This document shows positions 16,523 to 24,857 of a stretch of DNA of 64,000 nt, in pieces. The DNA comes from Pseudaeromonas aegiceratis. Its GTDB lineage: Bacteria > Pseudomonadota > Gammaproteobacteria > Enterobacterales > Aeromonadaceae. The notes under the pieces were generated by a model, which ran no database searches, was not told where the DNA came from, and saw only the letters and a list, made by a program, of their open reading frames with translations. Each line of letters begins with the position of its first letter. The first letter of the stretch is position 1. The stretch is from the NCBI RefSeq assembly GCF_046254905.1, contig NZ_CP158016.1, positions 1,984,001-2,048,000 on the forward strand, in the 5' to 3' direction. The translations under genes were made by a program, and so were the position numbers.

Positions 16523-16600
16523 CAAGTGACTTAAAGATGTTCATTACGCTCACTTGGACGTCCCGCTTACAGCGGGCCGCCCTTTAGCCAAATATTAGCG
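16517..16600. repeat. degenerate attC-like site 3
   Basis: It starts with CCCTAAC (16517-16523), followed by the arms CCCGCTT/AGCGGG, as in an attC site. The right core is not clean: CTTTAGC (16582-16588) or ATTAGCG (16594-16600) stand where GTTAGGC is expected. It probably no longer recombines normally. Confidence 0.6.
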
Positions 16601-16700
16601 GTATCAAGTGACCTATTGAGATAAGCAACACTAGAGTAATAAAGTCCTCACTCGGGTGTAGTCTTTCTAAGACATCTATGAAAATAAATTAGGTGAAATA

Positions 16701-16943
16701 ATGCAGCTTCATAAACATGTCACTTCTTATATGACTTGGTATGTGCCAATTAACAGTGCAAAGGCTAAAAAATGGTACTTCATAAAATCGAAAGGTAAGT
16801 TCTATCGCTTTCCTGTCAATGTCGATCAGTTAAAGGCATGTCATCAAGTGTCAAATAATGAAGTTGCAGAAGAATTGTCGCTCCCGAGAATGAAGTATAT
16901 GGGACGTTCTAGGTTAATGACTGTAGGGTATCTGCTTACGTAG
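16701..16943 (+). CDS. hypothetical protein at the distal end of the array
   Basis: An 80-residue open frame, MQLHKHVTSYMTWYVPINSA onwards, preceded by AGGTG 7 bases before the ATG. It is basic and aromatic-rich and AT-rich like the cassettes. No family is recognised. It may be a fourth cassette gene whose own attC has decayed, or a fragment of a longer gene. Confidence 0.45.
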   Translation: MQLHKHVTSYMTWYVPINSAKAKKWYFIKSKGKFYRFPVNVDQLKACHQVSNNEVAEELSLPRMKYMGRSRLMTVGYLLT

Positions 16944-17050
16944 TCCTAATTGATAACAATAATATTGTTACATTGGCTATTGAAAGCTTAGCCCGTAGGT
17001 TGGGCTGAATGAAATGAAGCCCAACGTCTACCATGTGGCAGCCCGCAAAG

Positions 17051-17078
17051 GGCGCAATAGCCGAAGACGTATTGCGCC
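17051..17078. repeat. hairpin repeat GGCGCAATA/TATTGCGCC, right copy
   Basis: Same arms as 14332-14357, with a 10-base loop. The two copies bracket the cassette array. Confidence 0.7.
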
Positions 17079-17467
17079 GTAATTTTCTCGGCCAGGATGC
17101 TTATTGTATCCCCCTCCCTTGCCGCTGGCCGAGGAGGCATGCTGAGCCAGTCATCGCCGCGTCGGGGCCAAACCGGAAAGGGACGGGATTGAATATCCCG
17201 GCCCCGGTTTGGCGCTAGGGCATGGATAGCCCGAGCGGGGTGCGAAGCCAAGGAAGGCTAATCGGCGTTGATGACGGCCCAGTGCCCAGGCCGACCAAGG
17301 GCGAAATGGCCCCTTGCGATCCAGTCACCCACGCCGCAGGCAACAGCCAATCGGGCAACCACCCAGCAAGCCATCCCCCACCCGGCCTCCCCTTAAAAGG
17401 GGGAAGATCAATACCCGCCGGCCCGGCCAGCACCAACCGCCAGGGGCCCTCCGGCCCCAAAAAGCAA

Positions 17468-17494
17468 ACCCGGTGCCACTGGCACCGGGTTATT
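17468..17494 (-). terminator. hairpin downstream of the SnoaL-like gene
   Basis: CCCGGTGCC, a short loop, GGCACCGGG then TTATTT. It lies 24 bases beyond the minus-strand stop at 17518. The T tract is on the plus strand; minus-strand read-through would see only AAACC-type flanks, so the direction of action is unclear. Confidence 0.4.
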
Positions 17495-17517
17495 TCAACT
17501 CACGCAAGTAACAAAGA

Positions 17518-18099
17518 TTACTTGGCCAGGCCGATCTGCTTCATAAACGACAGGTTGTCCCACATCAGCCACTCTTCATCCATCACGCCCGCCTTGTTCC
17601 AGTGGCCTATGGTCATCATGCCCAGCTTGAAGCTCTTGCCGGTGGCCGGGATGGTCTTCCCCTCCCCGACGGGCATGGGTTGTGAGAAGGTCCCCTCGAT
17701 GGTGCCGGAGACGGCGGTCCACTCCCCGGAGGCGATGCGGATGGGGTGCTCTTTTATCTTGGTATCCGGGGCGAAGACGAACATGGGCTTAAGCTCTTCG
17801 ATGTGCGCGGCTAACCCCTTGCTGGTGTGGCCGTCCGGGTAGTGCACCAGGATGTCTTTGGCATGGCTCTTACCCAGCTCGTCCCACTTCTGGCCGCTGT
17901 ACACGTTAAAGTCCAGATCGTCGAAATTGGTCAGGTTGGCCTGTTCCGTCTGCCGGGTCTTCGCCACGGCGGCCACCTGTGCCTTGAGGGCGGCAATTTC
18001 GGCCTGCTCGGCGGCGGTCTGGGTGGCGGCGAACGCCACGCCGGTGGAACTGGCAATCAACAAGAGTACTGCGGCAACAGGGGTAAATTGAGTTTTCAT
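17518..18099 (-). CDS. exported SnoaL-like (ester cyclase-type) protein
   Basis: About 193 residues. An N-terminal signal peptide (MKTQFTPVAAVLLLIASSTG, then VAFA) is followed by a short coiled-coil-like stretch (AEQAEIAALKAQVAAVAK) and a SnoaL/NTF2-like alpha+beta domain (about residues 55-190: YSGQKWDELGKSHAKDILVH; MFVFAPDTKIKEHPIRIASG; EEWLMWDNLSFMKQIGL). Such domains act as ester cyclases or simply bind ligands; the activity here is unknown. The GGAG site favours the second ATG (18099) over 18105. It lies downstream of an NAD(P)-binding oxidoreductase gene on the same strand. Confidence 0.8.
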   Translation of the reverse strand: MKTQFTPVAAVLLLIASSTGVAFAATQTAAEQAEIAALKAQVAAVAKTRQTEQANLTNFDDLDFNVYSGQKWDELGKSHAKDILVHYPDGHTSKGLAAHIEELKPMFVFAPDTKIKEHPIRIASGEWTAVSGTIEGTFSQPMPVGEGKTIPATGKSFKLGMMTIGHWNKAGVMDEEWLMWDNLSFMKQIGLAK

Positions 18100-18148
18100 A
18101 TCCATTCTCCAACGTTATTCGTCATTTACTGTGATGTTTCCCAGACCG

Positions 18149-18775
18149 TCAGGCCTTGTGGATCCAGGTCGGAGCCATGTTGGTGCCCAGCCCGGCGCCA
18201 TAGCCCAGATAGATATTCAACCCCGCCAAGGGCTCCAGATAGCGGGCATTCTTCAGGGCGCCGGCATCCACCACGCTAAAGCCCAAGCCTTGCGCCAGGC
18301 CGACCACCACCTGTTTGGCGGCGCCATCATCGGCGGCCACAAACACGGTGGCGGTTTGGCCGTTGCCCAGATCCGCACCGGCGCCGAGCACCTGGGCGAA
18401 CAGGGTGTTGAAGGCCTTGACCACGCGGGCGCCCGGCACGGCGGCGGCGATCTGTTCGGCGGCTGAGGTGCTGTGGCCTATGGTGAGGCCCATGTAATCC
18501 GCGGTCAGGGGGTTGGTGATATCGATGACCGTCTTGCCGGTCAGATCCCCCAGCGCACTCAGGGCAGGCACGGCATCGGCAAACCCGGTGGCCAGCACCA
18601 GCAGCTCGGCCTTGGCGGCCTCGGCCGGGGTGACGACGCGGGCGCCATAGGTGGCGGCCAGTTCCTGTGCCTTGGCGGCATTACGGCTGATGATGGAAAC
18701 TGTGTGGCCGGCCTGGGTCAGTTGTTTTACAAAGGCAGCACCCATGTTGCCGGAACCAATTACTGTGATGTTCAT
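18149..18775 (-). CDS. NADPH-dependent F420 reductase-like (NAD(P)-binding) protein
   Basis: A 208-residue Rossmann protein of the YadP/NpdG-like group. It begins MNITVIGSGNMGAAFVKQL (dinucleotide loop) and contains ISRNAAKA (NADPH-type loop), VIDITNPL, and VVKAFNTLFAQVL, all typical of this family. The physiological substrate is unknown. The ATG at 18775 has GAGG in front. It is divergent from a LysR gene 140 bases away and runs into the SnoaL-like gene 49 bases later, so both may be targets of that regulator. Confidence 0.85.
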   Translation of the reverse strand: MNITVIGSGNMGAAFVKQLTQAGHTVSIISRNAAKAQELAATYGARVVTPAEAAKAELLVLATGFADAVPALSALGDLTGKTVIDITNPLTADYMGLTIGHSTSAAEQIAAAVPGARVVKAFNTLFAQVLGAGADLGNGQTATVFVAADDGAAKQVVVGLAQGLGFSVVDAGALKNARYLEPLAGLNIYLGYGAGLGTNMAPTWIHKA

Positions 18776-18915
18776 ATGCACCTCGTCAAATCGCTGTAGT
18801 GAGTTGGTCATCGCCAGTGGATGACCTTGTTGCCTATACTAGCCGCAACAATTCAGATAAAAATGGCGTAAAGAGGAAGTAACTATTACTAAATTCGCAA
18901 CGATCGGAGCGACAG

Positions 18916-19800
18916 ATGATTGATGTGCTCAAGGCCATGCAAGCCCTGGTGGCCGTGGTGGACAGCGGGAGTTTCGTCGCCGCCGCCGAGATGCTGGATA
19001 CCTCGACGGCCGCCATTTCGCGCCAGATCAGTGGGCTGGAGGCGCACCTGGGGGCGCGATTGCTGCATCGCACCACTCGGCGGATCTCCGTCACCAGCGC
19101 GGGGCAGGAATATTATTCACGGGCCAAGATCATCCTGGGGGATGTGGCGGAGGCAGAAGCCATCGTCGGGCAGCAGTCGCTGCAGCCCAAGGGACTGTTG
19201 CGCATCAGCGCCCCGCTCTCTTACGGAAATCATGAATTGGCCCGGCTGCTGCCGGAATTTATGGCGCGCTATCCCGAGCTGACCCTGGATATCGACCTCA
19301 CCGACCGGGTGGTGGATCTGGCCTTCGAGGGGATTGATGTGGCCATCCGCATCTCCCAGTCCCTGACCTCCCAGGTGGTGGCCAGGAGGATCAAACCCAT
19401 CGAGATCATCCTGTGTGCCGCTCCCGCCTATCTGGCCCGTCGGGGCTTCCCCGACAGTCCCCAGGCGCTCGCCGAGCATGACACCCTGAGCTACTCCTAT
19501 CTGGCCACCGGCGAGAACTGGCATTTTTTCGATCAGGATCGGCGGGAGGTGACGGTGCGGGTGCAGTCGCGCATTCATGCCTCCAATGGTGATCTGCTCA
19601 CCCGCCTGGGAGTGGCCGGTGGCGGCATCATCATTCAGCCCGCCTTTATCGTGGCGGAGCACATTGCCAACGGCAGCCTGGTGCCCCTGTTACCGGACTG
19701 GCATCTGGGGGAATATCATCTCTATGCGGTCTATCTCTCCCGCAAACACCTCTCCGCCAAGGTCAGGGCATTGATCGACTTCCTGGTGGAAAAGGCATAG
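18916..19800 (+). CDS. LysR-family regulator
   Basis: 294 residues: N-terminal winged helix-turn-helix (GSFVAAAEMLDTSTAAISRQ, about residues 18-37), dimer helix, then the substrate-binding domain (LRISAPLSYGNHELARLLPE, about 94-113). It resembles the DmlR/YafC-type LysR regulators that sit divergent from small oxidoreductase genes. The likely target is the divergent unit at 17518-18775. Effector unknown. Confidence 0.9.
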   Translation: MIDVLKAMQALVAVVDSGSFVAAAEMLDTSTAAISRQISGLEAHLGARLLHRTTRRISVTSAGQEYYSRAKIILGDVAEAEAIVGQQSLQPKGLLRISAPLSYGNHELARLLPEFMARYPELTLDIDLTDRVVDLAFEGIDVAIRISQSLTSQVVARRIKPIEIILCAAPAYLARRGFPDSPQALAEHDTLSYSYLATGENWHFFDQDRREVTVRVQSRIHASNGDLLTRLGVAGGGIIIQPAFIVAEHIANGSLVPLLPDWHLGEYHLYAVYLSRKHLSAKVRALIDFLVEKA

Positions 19801-19866
19801 GCCCGGCGGGGCGCACCAAAACAAACGGGCGCTTTCGCGCCCGTTTCACCATTTACACTGCACTGC

Positions 19867-22800
19867 CTAACACTTCACCGCGGCTATCGCCTGACTCACC
19901 CGCTTATCCGAGATGGGATAGGGGGTGCCCAGGGCCTGGGCGAAGAAGGAGACCCGCAGCTCCTGCAGCATCCAGGCGATGTTGCCCACCTCGTCGGGCA
20001 CCGGCAGCCCCTTGGGCAGCTTGGCCAAGAGCTGCTGGTACTGCTGCTCCACGGCCTGCACCTTGAGCATGTAGACCCGGTCGCGGTTGGGATCCAGGGG
20101 TATCTTCTCCAGCCGCCGCTCGATGGCTTTGAGGTAACGCAGCAGATCCGGCAGGCGGGCCTGACCCGTCTGGCTGACGAAGCCCTTGTGGATGAGCCCC
20201 TCCAGCTGGGCCTGGATGTCCGAGTGGGCATAGGCCAGCTCCAGGGTCACCCGACCTTTGAGCAACTTCTTGATGCCATGGGCGCTGGTGAGGATCTGCT
20301 CCACCTGGGCGGCGATGGCCACCACGGCGTCGTTGAGCTCACCGCGGATCGCCTCCTTCATGGCCTCAAACTCGGCGGCGTCCCACTTGGGCGCGCCGTG
20401 CTGGCGCATCAGTTGATCGCAGCCGCAGGCGATGCAGTCATCGATGAGCTCCGCCACCTTGCCGAAGGGGTTGAAGTAGAGGCCCAGCTTGGCCTTGTTG
20501 GGCAGCTTCTCCTGCAGGTACTTGATGGGGTTGGGCACGTTCAAGAGCACCAGCCGCCGCTGGCCGGCCCACATGGCGGCCGCCTGGCCCGCCTGGGTGT
20601 CGAACAGCTGAATGCCCACCGACGCCTTGTTGTCCACCAGGGCCGGATAGGCCTTGACCTCGTAGCCGCCACGCTTCTGGCTGTACTCCTGGGGCAGTGG
20701 GCCGAAGCTCCACAGGGTCAGGCCATCCTGCTCTATGTCGCTGTCGGCCACCTTGGAGAGGGTCTCCTGCACCTTGCCCTGCAGCTCGTCCTTGAGGGTC
20801 TGCAGCTCCTTGCCCTCGGCCAGCTTCCTGCCGTGCTCGTCCACCACCCGGAAGGTGATTTTCAGGTGATCGGGCACCTGATTGAGATCCCAGCTCTCCC
20901 GGGCTATGGTCACGCCGCTCATGCGTTTTAGGTGCTTCTCGATGCAATCGAGCAGCGGGCCCATGTCGGGATTGATCGCCTGGTTCAAGGCCGAGGCGTA
21001 GTTGGGCGCCGGCACGAAGTTCTTGCGGATGGGCTTGGGCAGCGCCTTGATGAGGGCGATGAGCAGATCCTGGCGCAGGCCGGGGATCTGCCACTCGAAG
21101 CCCGCCGGCTCCACCTGGTTCAGGATGGCCAGTGGGATGTGCACCGTCACCCCGTCCGCCGCCTCGCCGGGCTCGAACTGGTAGGAGAGCTTCAACTTGA
21201 TGCGGCCCTGGTGCCAGAAGTTGGGGTAATCCAGCTCGCTGATATGGCTGGCATCCCCCTTCATCAGCATCTCGCGCTCGAAGTTGAGCCGCTCGGGCTC
21301 GGCCTTGGCGGCCTGGTTCCACCAGCGGTCAAAGTGGCGGGCGCTGACCACCTCGTGGGGGATGCGCTCGTCGTAGAAGGCGAACAGGGTCTCGTCGTCC
21401 ACCAGAATGTCGCGACGGCGCGACTTGTGCTCCAGCTCTTCGACTTCCAGCAGCAGTTTGAGATTCTGCTTGAAGAAGGCGTGGCGGGTGTCCCAGTCCC
21501 CCTCCACCAGGGCGCGGCGGATGAAGAGCTCGCGGCAGGCCGCCGGATCGATCTGGCTGTACTGCACCTCCCGCTCCGGCACTATGGTGAGGCCATAGAG
21601 GGTCACCTTCTCGCTGGCCAGCACGGCGCCGGCCTTCTTCGACCAGCGCGGATCCGAGTAGCTGCGTTTCATGAGGTGCCCGGCCAGGGGCTCGATCCAC
21701 TCGGGCTGGATGCGCGCCGCGGTGCGGGCGAACAGCCGGGAGGTCTCTGTCAGCTCGGCGGCCATCACCCACTTGGGCGGCTTCTTCGCCAGAAACGAGC
21801 CGGGGAACAGCATGAAGCGGGCATTGCGGGCGCCGATAAACTCGTTTTTCTCGCCGTCCTTGTTGCCGATGTGACTCAAGAGACCCGAGAGCAGCGCCTG
21901 ATGGATACGGGTCGGATCGGCGGCCACCTCGTTGTGCTTGAGGCCCAGCTCGCGGCTGGCCTGACGCACCTGATAGTGGATGTCCTGCCACTCCCGCACC
22001 CGCAGGTAGGAGAGAAACTCCTTCTGGCAGCGCTTGCGCAGCTGGTTCTGACTTTCCTGGTTCTGGATGTCCTTCAGGTACTGCCACAGGCTCAAGAGGG
22101 CCAGGAAGTCCGAGTCCTTGTCCTCGAAGCGGCGGTGCAGCTCGTCGGCGGCCTGCTTCTTGTCCATGGGCCGCTCCCGGGGATCCTGGATGGAGAGGGC
22201 TGCCGTGATGATGAGCACCTCTTCCAGGCAGTCGAAGTCCGGCGCCGCCAGCACCATGCGCGCCAGGCGCGGATCCAGCGGCACCCGGGCCAGCTGCTTG
22301 CCCAGGGGGGTGAGGCGCAGCCCCTCCTTGCCCTCGGGTTTGCCCTGGATGGCACCCAGCTCCTCCAGCAGGCGCACGCCGTCGCTGATCTGGCGGTTGT
22401 CCGGCGCCTCCACGAAGGGAAAGCGGCTCATCTCCCCCAGGCCCAAGGAGAGCATCTGCAGGATGACCGAGGCCAGGTTGGTGCGCAGAATTTCCGGATC
22501 GGTGAACTCGGGCCGGGAAAGGAAGTCCTGCTCGTCATACAGGCGGATGCAGATCCCCGGCGCCACCCGGCCGCAGCGGCCCTTGCGCTGGTTGGCGCTG
22601 GCCTGGGAGACGGGCTCGATGGGCAGCCGCTGCACCTTGGTGCGGGCCGAATAGCGGCTGATGCGCGCCGTGCCGGGATCGATGACGTAACGGATGCCCG
22701 GCACCGTCAAGGAGGTTTCCGCCACGTTGGTGGCCAGCACGATGCGCCGGCCCGCATGGGGGCTGAACACCCGGTTCTGCTCGGCGTTGGAGAGCCGCGA

Positions 22801-23751
22801 GTAGAGCGGCAAGATCTCGGTGTCCCGCAGGTTGCGTTTGCGCAGGGCGTCGGCGGTATCGCGGATCTCCCGCTCGCCGTTCAGAAAGATCAGTATGTCC
22901 CCCAGCCCCTCATGGCACAGCTCGTCCACCCCATCGAAGATGCCCTGCAGCGGGTCCTTCTCGTCGCTGCCATCCACCAATGGTCGGTAGCGGGTCTCGA
23001 CGGGATAGGTGCGGCCCGACACCTCTATGATGGGCGCCTTGCCGAAGTGGCGGGAGAAGCGCTCGGGATCTATGGTGGCGGAGGTAATGATCACCTTGAG
23101 ATCCGGCCGCTTGGGCAGCAGTTGCTTGAGATAGCCCAGGATGAAGTCGATGTTGAGGCTGCGCTCGTGGGCCTCGTCGATGATGAGGGTGTCGTACTGG
23201 CTCAAGAAACGATCGTGCTGGATTTCCGCCAGCAGTATGCCGTCGGTCATCAGCTTGACATAGGAGTCGGCGCTGACCTGATCGTTGAAGCGCACCTTGT
23301 AGCCCACCGCCTGGCCCAGCTCGCACTTGAGCTCCTCGGCGATGCGGCTGGCCACGCTGCGGGCCGCCAGCCGCCGGGGCTGGGTGTGACCGATCAGGCC
23401 CTGGATGCCACGGCCGGCTTCGAGACAGATCTTCGGCAGCTGAGTGGTCTTGCCCGAGCCGGTCTCCCCGGCCACGATCACCACCTGGTGGGCCGCGATG
23501 GCCGCCGCTATCTCGTCTTTCTTCTGGCTGACCGGCAGTTCTGCGGGGTAACTGATGGCCGGGATCTGCCCGGCCCGCTGCTCGGCCCGCAGTTGGGCGG
23601 CGGCGATCTCCAGAGCCAGGGTTTCCAGTATGGGCTGACGCTTCTTCTCCGGCACCCGCTCCACCCCCTTCAGGCGGCGGGACAGGGCCAGGCGATCCAT
23701 GGTCAGGCAGGGCGCCAAGGCCGCCTGCAGTTGGGCAATCTCGAGTGACAA
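19867..23751 (-). CDS. hrpA: ATP-dependent RNA helicase HrpA
   Basis: A DEAH-box RNA helicase implicated in translation and ribosome rescue. The product is about 1294 residues (E. coli 1300): Walker A GETGSGKTT, motif II DEAH in TLIIDEAHERSLN, motif III SAT, motif VI QRKGRCGR, then helicase-associated domains and a long C-terminal DUF3418 region. The start chosen is TTG at 23751, which has AGAGG 7 bases upstream and gives the same N-terminal length as E. coli; a GTG at 23817 would add 22 unmatched residues and lacks a ribosome site. It stands alone between LysR and fnr. Confidence 0.95.
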   Translation of the reverse strand: MSLEIAQLQAALAPCLTMDRLALSRRLKGVERVPEKKRQPILETLALEIAAAQLRAEQRAGQIPAISYPAELPVSQKKDEIAAAIAAHQVVIVAGETGSGKTTQLPKICLEAGRGIQGLIGHTQPRRLAARSVASRIAEELKCELGQAVGYKVRFNDQVSADSYVKLMTDGILLAEIQHDRFLSQYDTLIIDEAHERSLNIDFILGYLKQLLPKRPDLKVIITSATIDPERFSRHFGKAPIIEVSGRTYPVETRYRPLVDGSDEKDPLQGIFDGVDELCHEGLGDILIFLNGEREIRDTADALRKRNLRDTEILPLYSRLSNAEQNRVFSPHAGRRIVLATNVAETSLTVPGIRYVIDPGTARISRYSARTKVQRLPIEPVSQASANQRKGRCGRVAPGICIRLYDEQDFLSRPEFTDPEILRTNLASVILQMLSLGLGEMSRFPFVEAPDNRQISDGVRLLEELGAIQGKPEGKEGLRLTPLGKQLARVPLDPRLARMVLAAPDFDCLEEVLIITAALSIQDPRERPMDKKQAADELHRRFEDKDSDFLALLSLWQYLKDIQNQESQNQLRKRCQKEFLSYLRVREWQDIHYQVRQASRELGLKHNEVAADPTRIHQALLSGLLSHIGNKDGEKNEFIGARNARFMLFPGSFLAKKPPKWVMAAELTETSRLFARTAARIQPEWIEPLAGHLMKRSYSDPRWSKKAGAVLASEKVTLYGLTIVPEREVQYSQIDPAACRELFIRRALVEGDWDTRHAFFKQNLKLLLEVEELEHKSRRRDILVDDETLFAFYDERIPHEVVSARHFDRWWNQAAKAEPERLNFEREMLMKGDASHISELDYPNFWHQGRIKLKLSYQFEPGEAADGVTVHIPLAILNQVEPAGFEWQIPGLRQDLLIALIKALPKPIRKNFVPAPNYASALNQAINPDMGPLLDCIEKHLKRMSGVTIARESWDLNQVPDHLKITFRVVDEHGRKLAEGKELQTLKDELQGKVQETLSKVADSDIEQDGLTLWSFGPLPQEYSQKRGGYEVKAYPALVDNKASVGIQLFDTQAGQAAAMWAGQRRLVLLNVPNPIKYLQEKLPNKAKLGLYFNPFGKVAELIDDCIACGCDQLMRQHGAPKWDAAEFEAMKEAIRGELNDAVVAIAAQVEQILTSAHGIKKLLKGRVTLELAYAHSDIQAQLEGLIHKGFVSQTGQARLPDLLRYLKAIERRLEKIPLDPNRDRVYMLKVQAVEQQYQQLLAKLPKGLPVPDEVGNIAWMLQELRVSFFAQALGTPYPISDKRVSQAIAAVKC

Positions 23752-23961
23752 AACAGACCTCTGATGATGATGAGCCACGCCGTTGCCTTGCACCGGCGGC
23801 AGGACTGTTTGCCCCACCAGGGGGCAGAGGGGAACTGGGGCAGCATGCTACCAGAAATGGCCGGTCGTCGCAGCGCCAGTTAGAAAAGGAACTCAATAGG
23901 AACCCATTCGTACCGACGCATCGTTAGCCTGTGCAAGGGCCGCGGCTTAGGGTAGTATTGT

Positions 23962-23975
23962 TTGATAAAAATCAA
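23962..23975. promoter_or_regulatory. FNR-binding site in the fnr promoter
   Basis: TTGATAAAAATCAA matches the FNR consensus TTGAT-N4-ATCAA without mismatch. Its end lies 18 bases before the fnr start codon, close to where the RNA start and ribosome site must be, so binding is expected to repress. This is the classic autoregulation arrangement. Confidence 0.88.
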
Positions 23976-23993
23976 AATCCATCTGATGTCGAG

Positions 23994-24755
23994 ATGATCC
24001 AAGACAAGAAAAGCCCCAAAAGAGCCCCATCTGGGGCCTGCACCATTCACTGTCAGGACTGTAGCATCAGTCAGCTGTGCATTCCGTTCACCCTCAATGA
24101 ACAGGAACTGGATCAGCTCGACAACATCATAGAGCGCAAAAAGCCCATCCAGAAGGGGGAAACCCTGTTCAAGGCCGGCGATGAGCTCAAATCCCTCTAT
24201 GCCATCCGTTCCGGCACCATCAAGTCCTACACCATCACGGAGCAGGGCGACGAGCAGATCACCGGCTTTCACCTGGCAGGCGATCTGGTGGGCTTTGATG
24301 CCGTCTCCCGCCAGCGGCACCTCTCCTTCGCCCAGGCCCTGGAGACCTCCATGGTGTGCGAGATCCCGTTCGACATACTCGACGAGCTCGCCGGCCGCAT
24401 GCCCAAGCTGCGCCAGCAGATCATGCGCCTGATGAGCAGCGAGATCATGGGGGATCAGGAGATGATCTTGCTGCTGTCCAAGAAGAATGCCGAGGAGCGG
24501 CTGGCCGCCTTCTTGCATAACCTCTCTACCCGGTTCAGCGAGCGCGGCTTCTCCGCCAAGGAGTTCCGCCTGGCCATGACCCGGGGGGACATTGGCAACT
24601 ACCTGGGCCTGACGGTGGAAACCATCAGCCGACTGCTGGGCCGCTTCCAGAAGATCGAGCTGATCCGGGTCAAGGGCAAGTACGTGACCATACTGGATCC
24701 CGTGGTGCTGGCCCAACTGGCCGGTGCGGCCAGCTGCCGCATCCCCACCCCCTGA
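23994..24755 (+). CDS. fnr: oxygen-responsive global regulator FNR
   Basis: An anaerobic global activator and repressor carrying a [4Fe-4S] cluster. The 253-residue protein starts MIQDKKSPKRAPSGACTIHC. The cluster cysteines are CTIHCQDCSISQLC in the N-terminal region plus a central Cys in ETSMVCEIPF. The recognition helix is GLTVETISRLLGRFQ. Almost every block matches E. coli FNR. An open frame extends upstream to 23931 but would be translated through the FNR site and lacks homology. uspE and ttcA follow, as in other gammaproteobacteria. Confidence 0.97.
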   Translation: MIQDKKSPKRAPSGACTIHCQDCSISQLCIPFTLNEQELDQLDNIIERKKPIQKGETLFKAGDELKSLYAIRSGTIKSYTITEQGDEQITGFHLAGDLVGFDAVSRQRHLSFAQALETSMVCEIPFDILDELAGRMPKLRQQIMRLMSSEIMGDQEMILLLSKKNAEERLAAFLHNLSTRFSERGFSAKEFRLAMTRGDIGNYLGLTVETISRLLGRFQKIELIRVKGKYVTILDPVVLAQLAGAASCRIPTP

Positions 24756-24857
24756 GGACGAATACCTGATTTCTTGATCCCGTCGTCCAACAGAGTGTGG
24801 CCCATGGGCTAACCTAATGATGAAGTTACCGTTCTCGATGATTTTTCAGGGGGTAGC

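Larger units (their letters stand above)
16944..17517. other. non-coding region right of the cassette array, rich in hairpins
   Basis: No gene is supported. It contains a 17-base AT palindrome TAACAATAATATTGTTA (16954-16970), a hairpin GTTGGGCT/AGCCCAAC (16999-17025), the repeat GGCGCAATA/TATTGCGCC (17051-17078), a hairpin with arms CTCGGCCA/TGGCCGAG (about 17087-17147), one with arms GCCAAACCGG/CCGGTTTGGC (about 17166-17213), a C-rich stretch like the palindromic elements (about 17370-17405), and a terminator-like CCCGGTGCC/GGCACCGGG (17468-17490). Confidence 0.6.

Noticed and set aside
17222..17842. 206-codon plus-strand frame over the SnoaL-like gene
   Set aside because: Its 3' half is antisense to a clear gene with a signal peptide; its 5' half is in hairpins.
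20932..23748. A 938-codon open frame opposite hrpA
   Set aside because: Antisense shadow of hrpA caused by third-position GC; composition is not protein-like.
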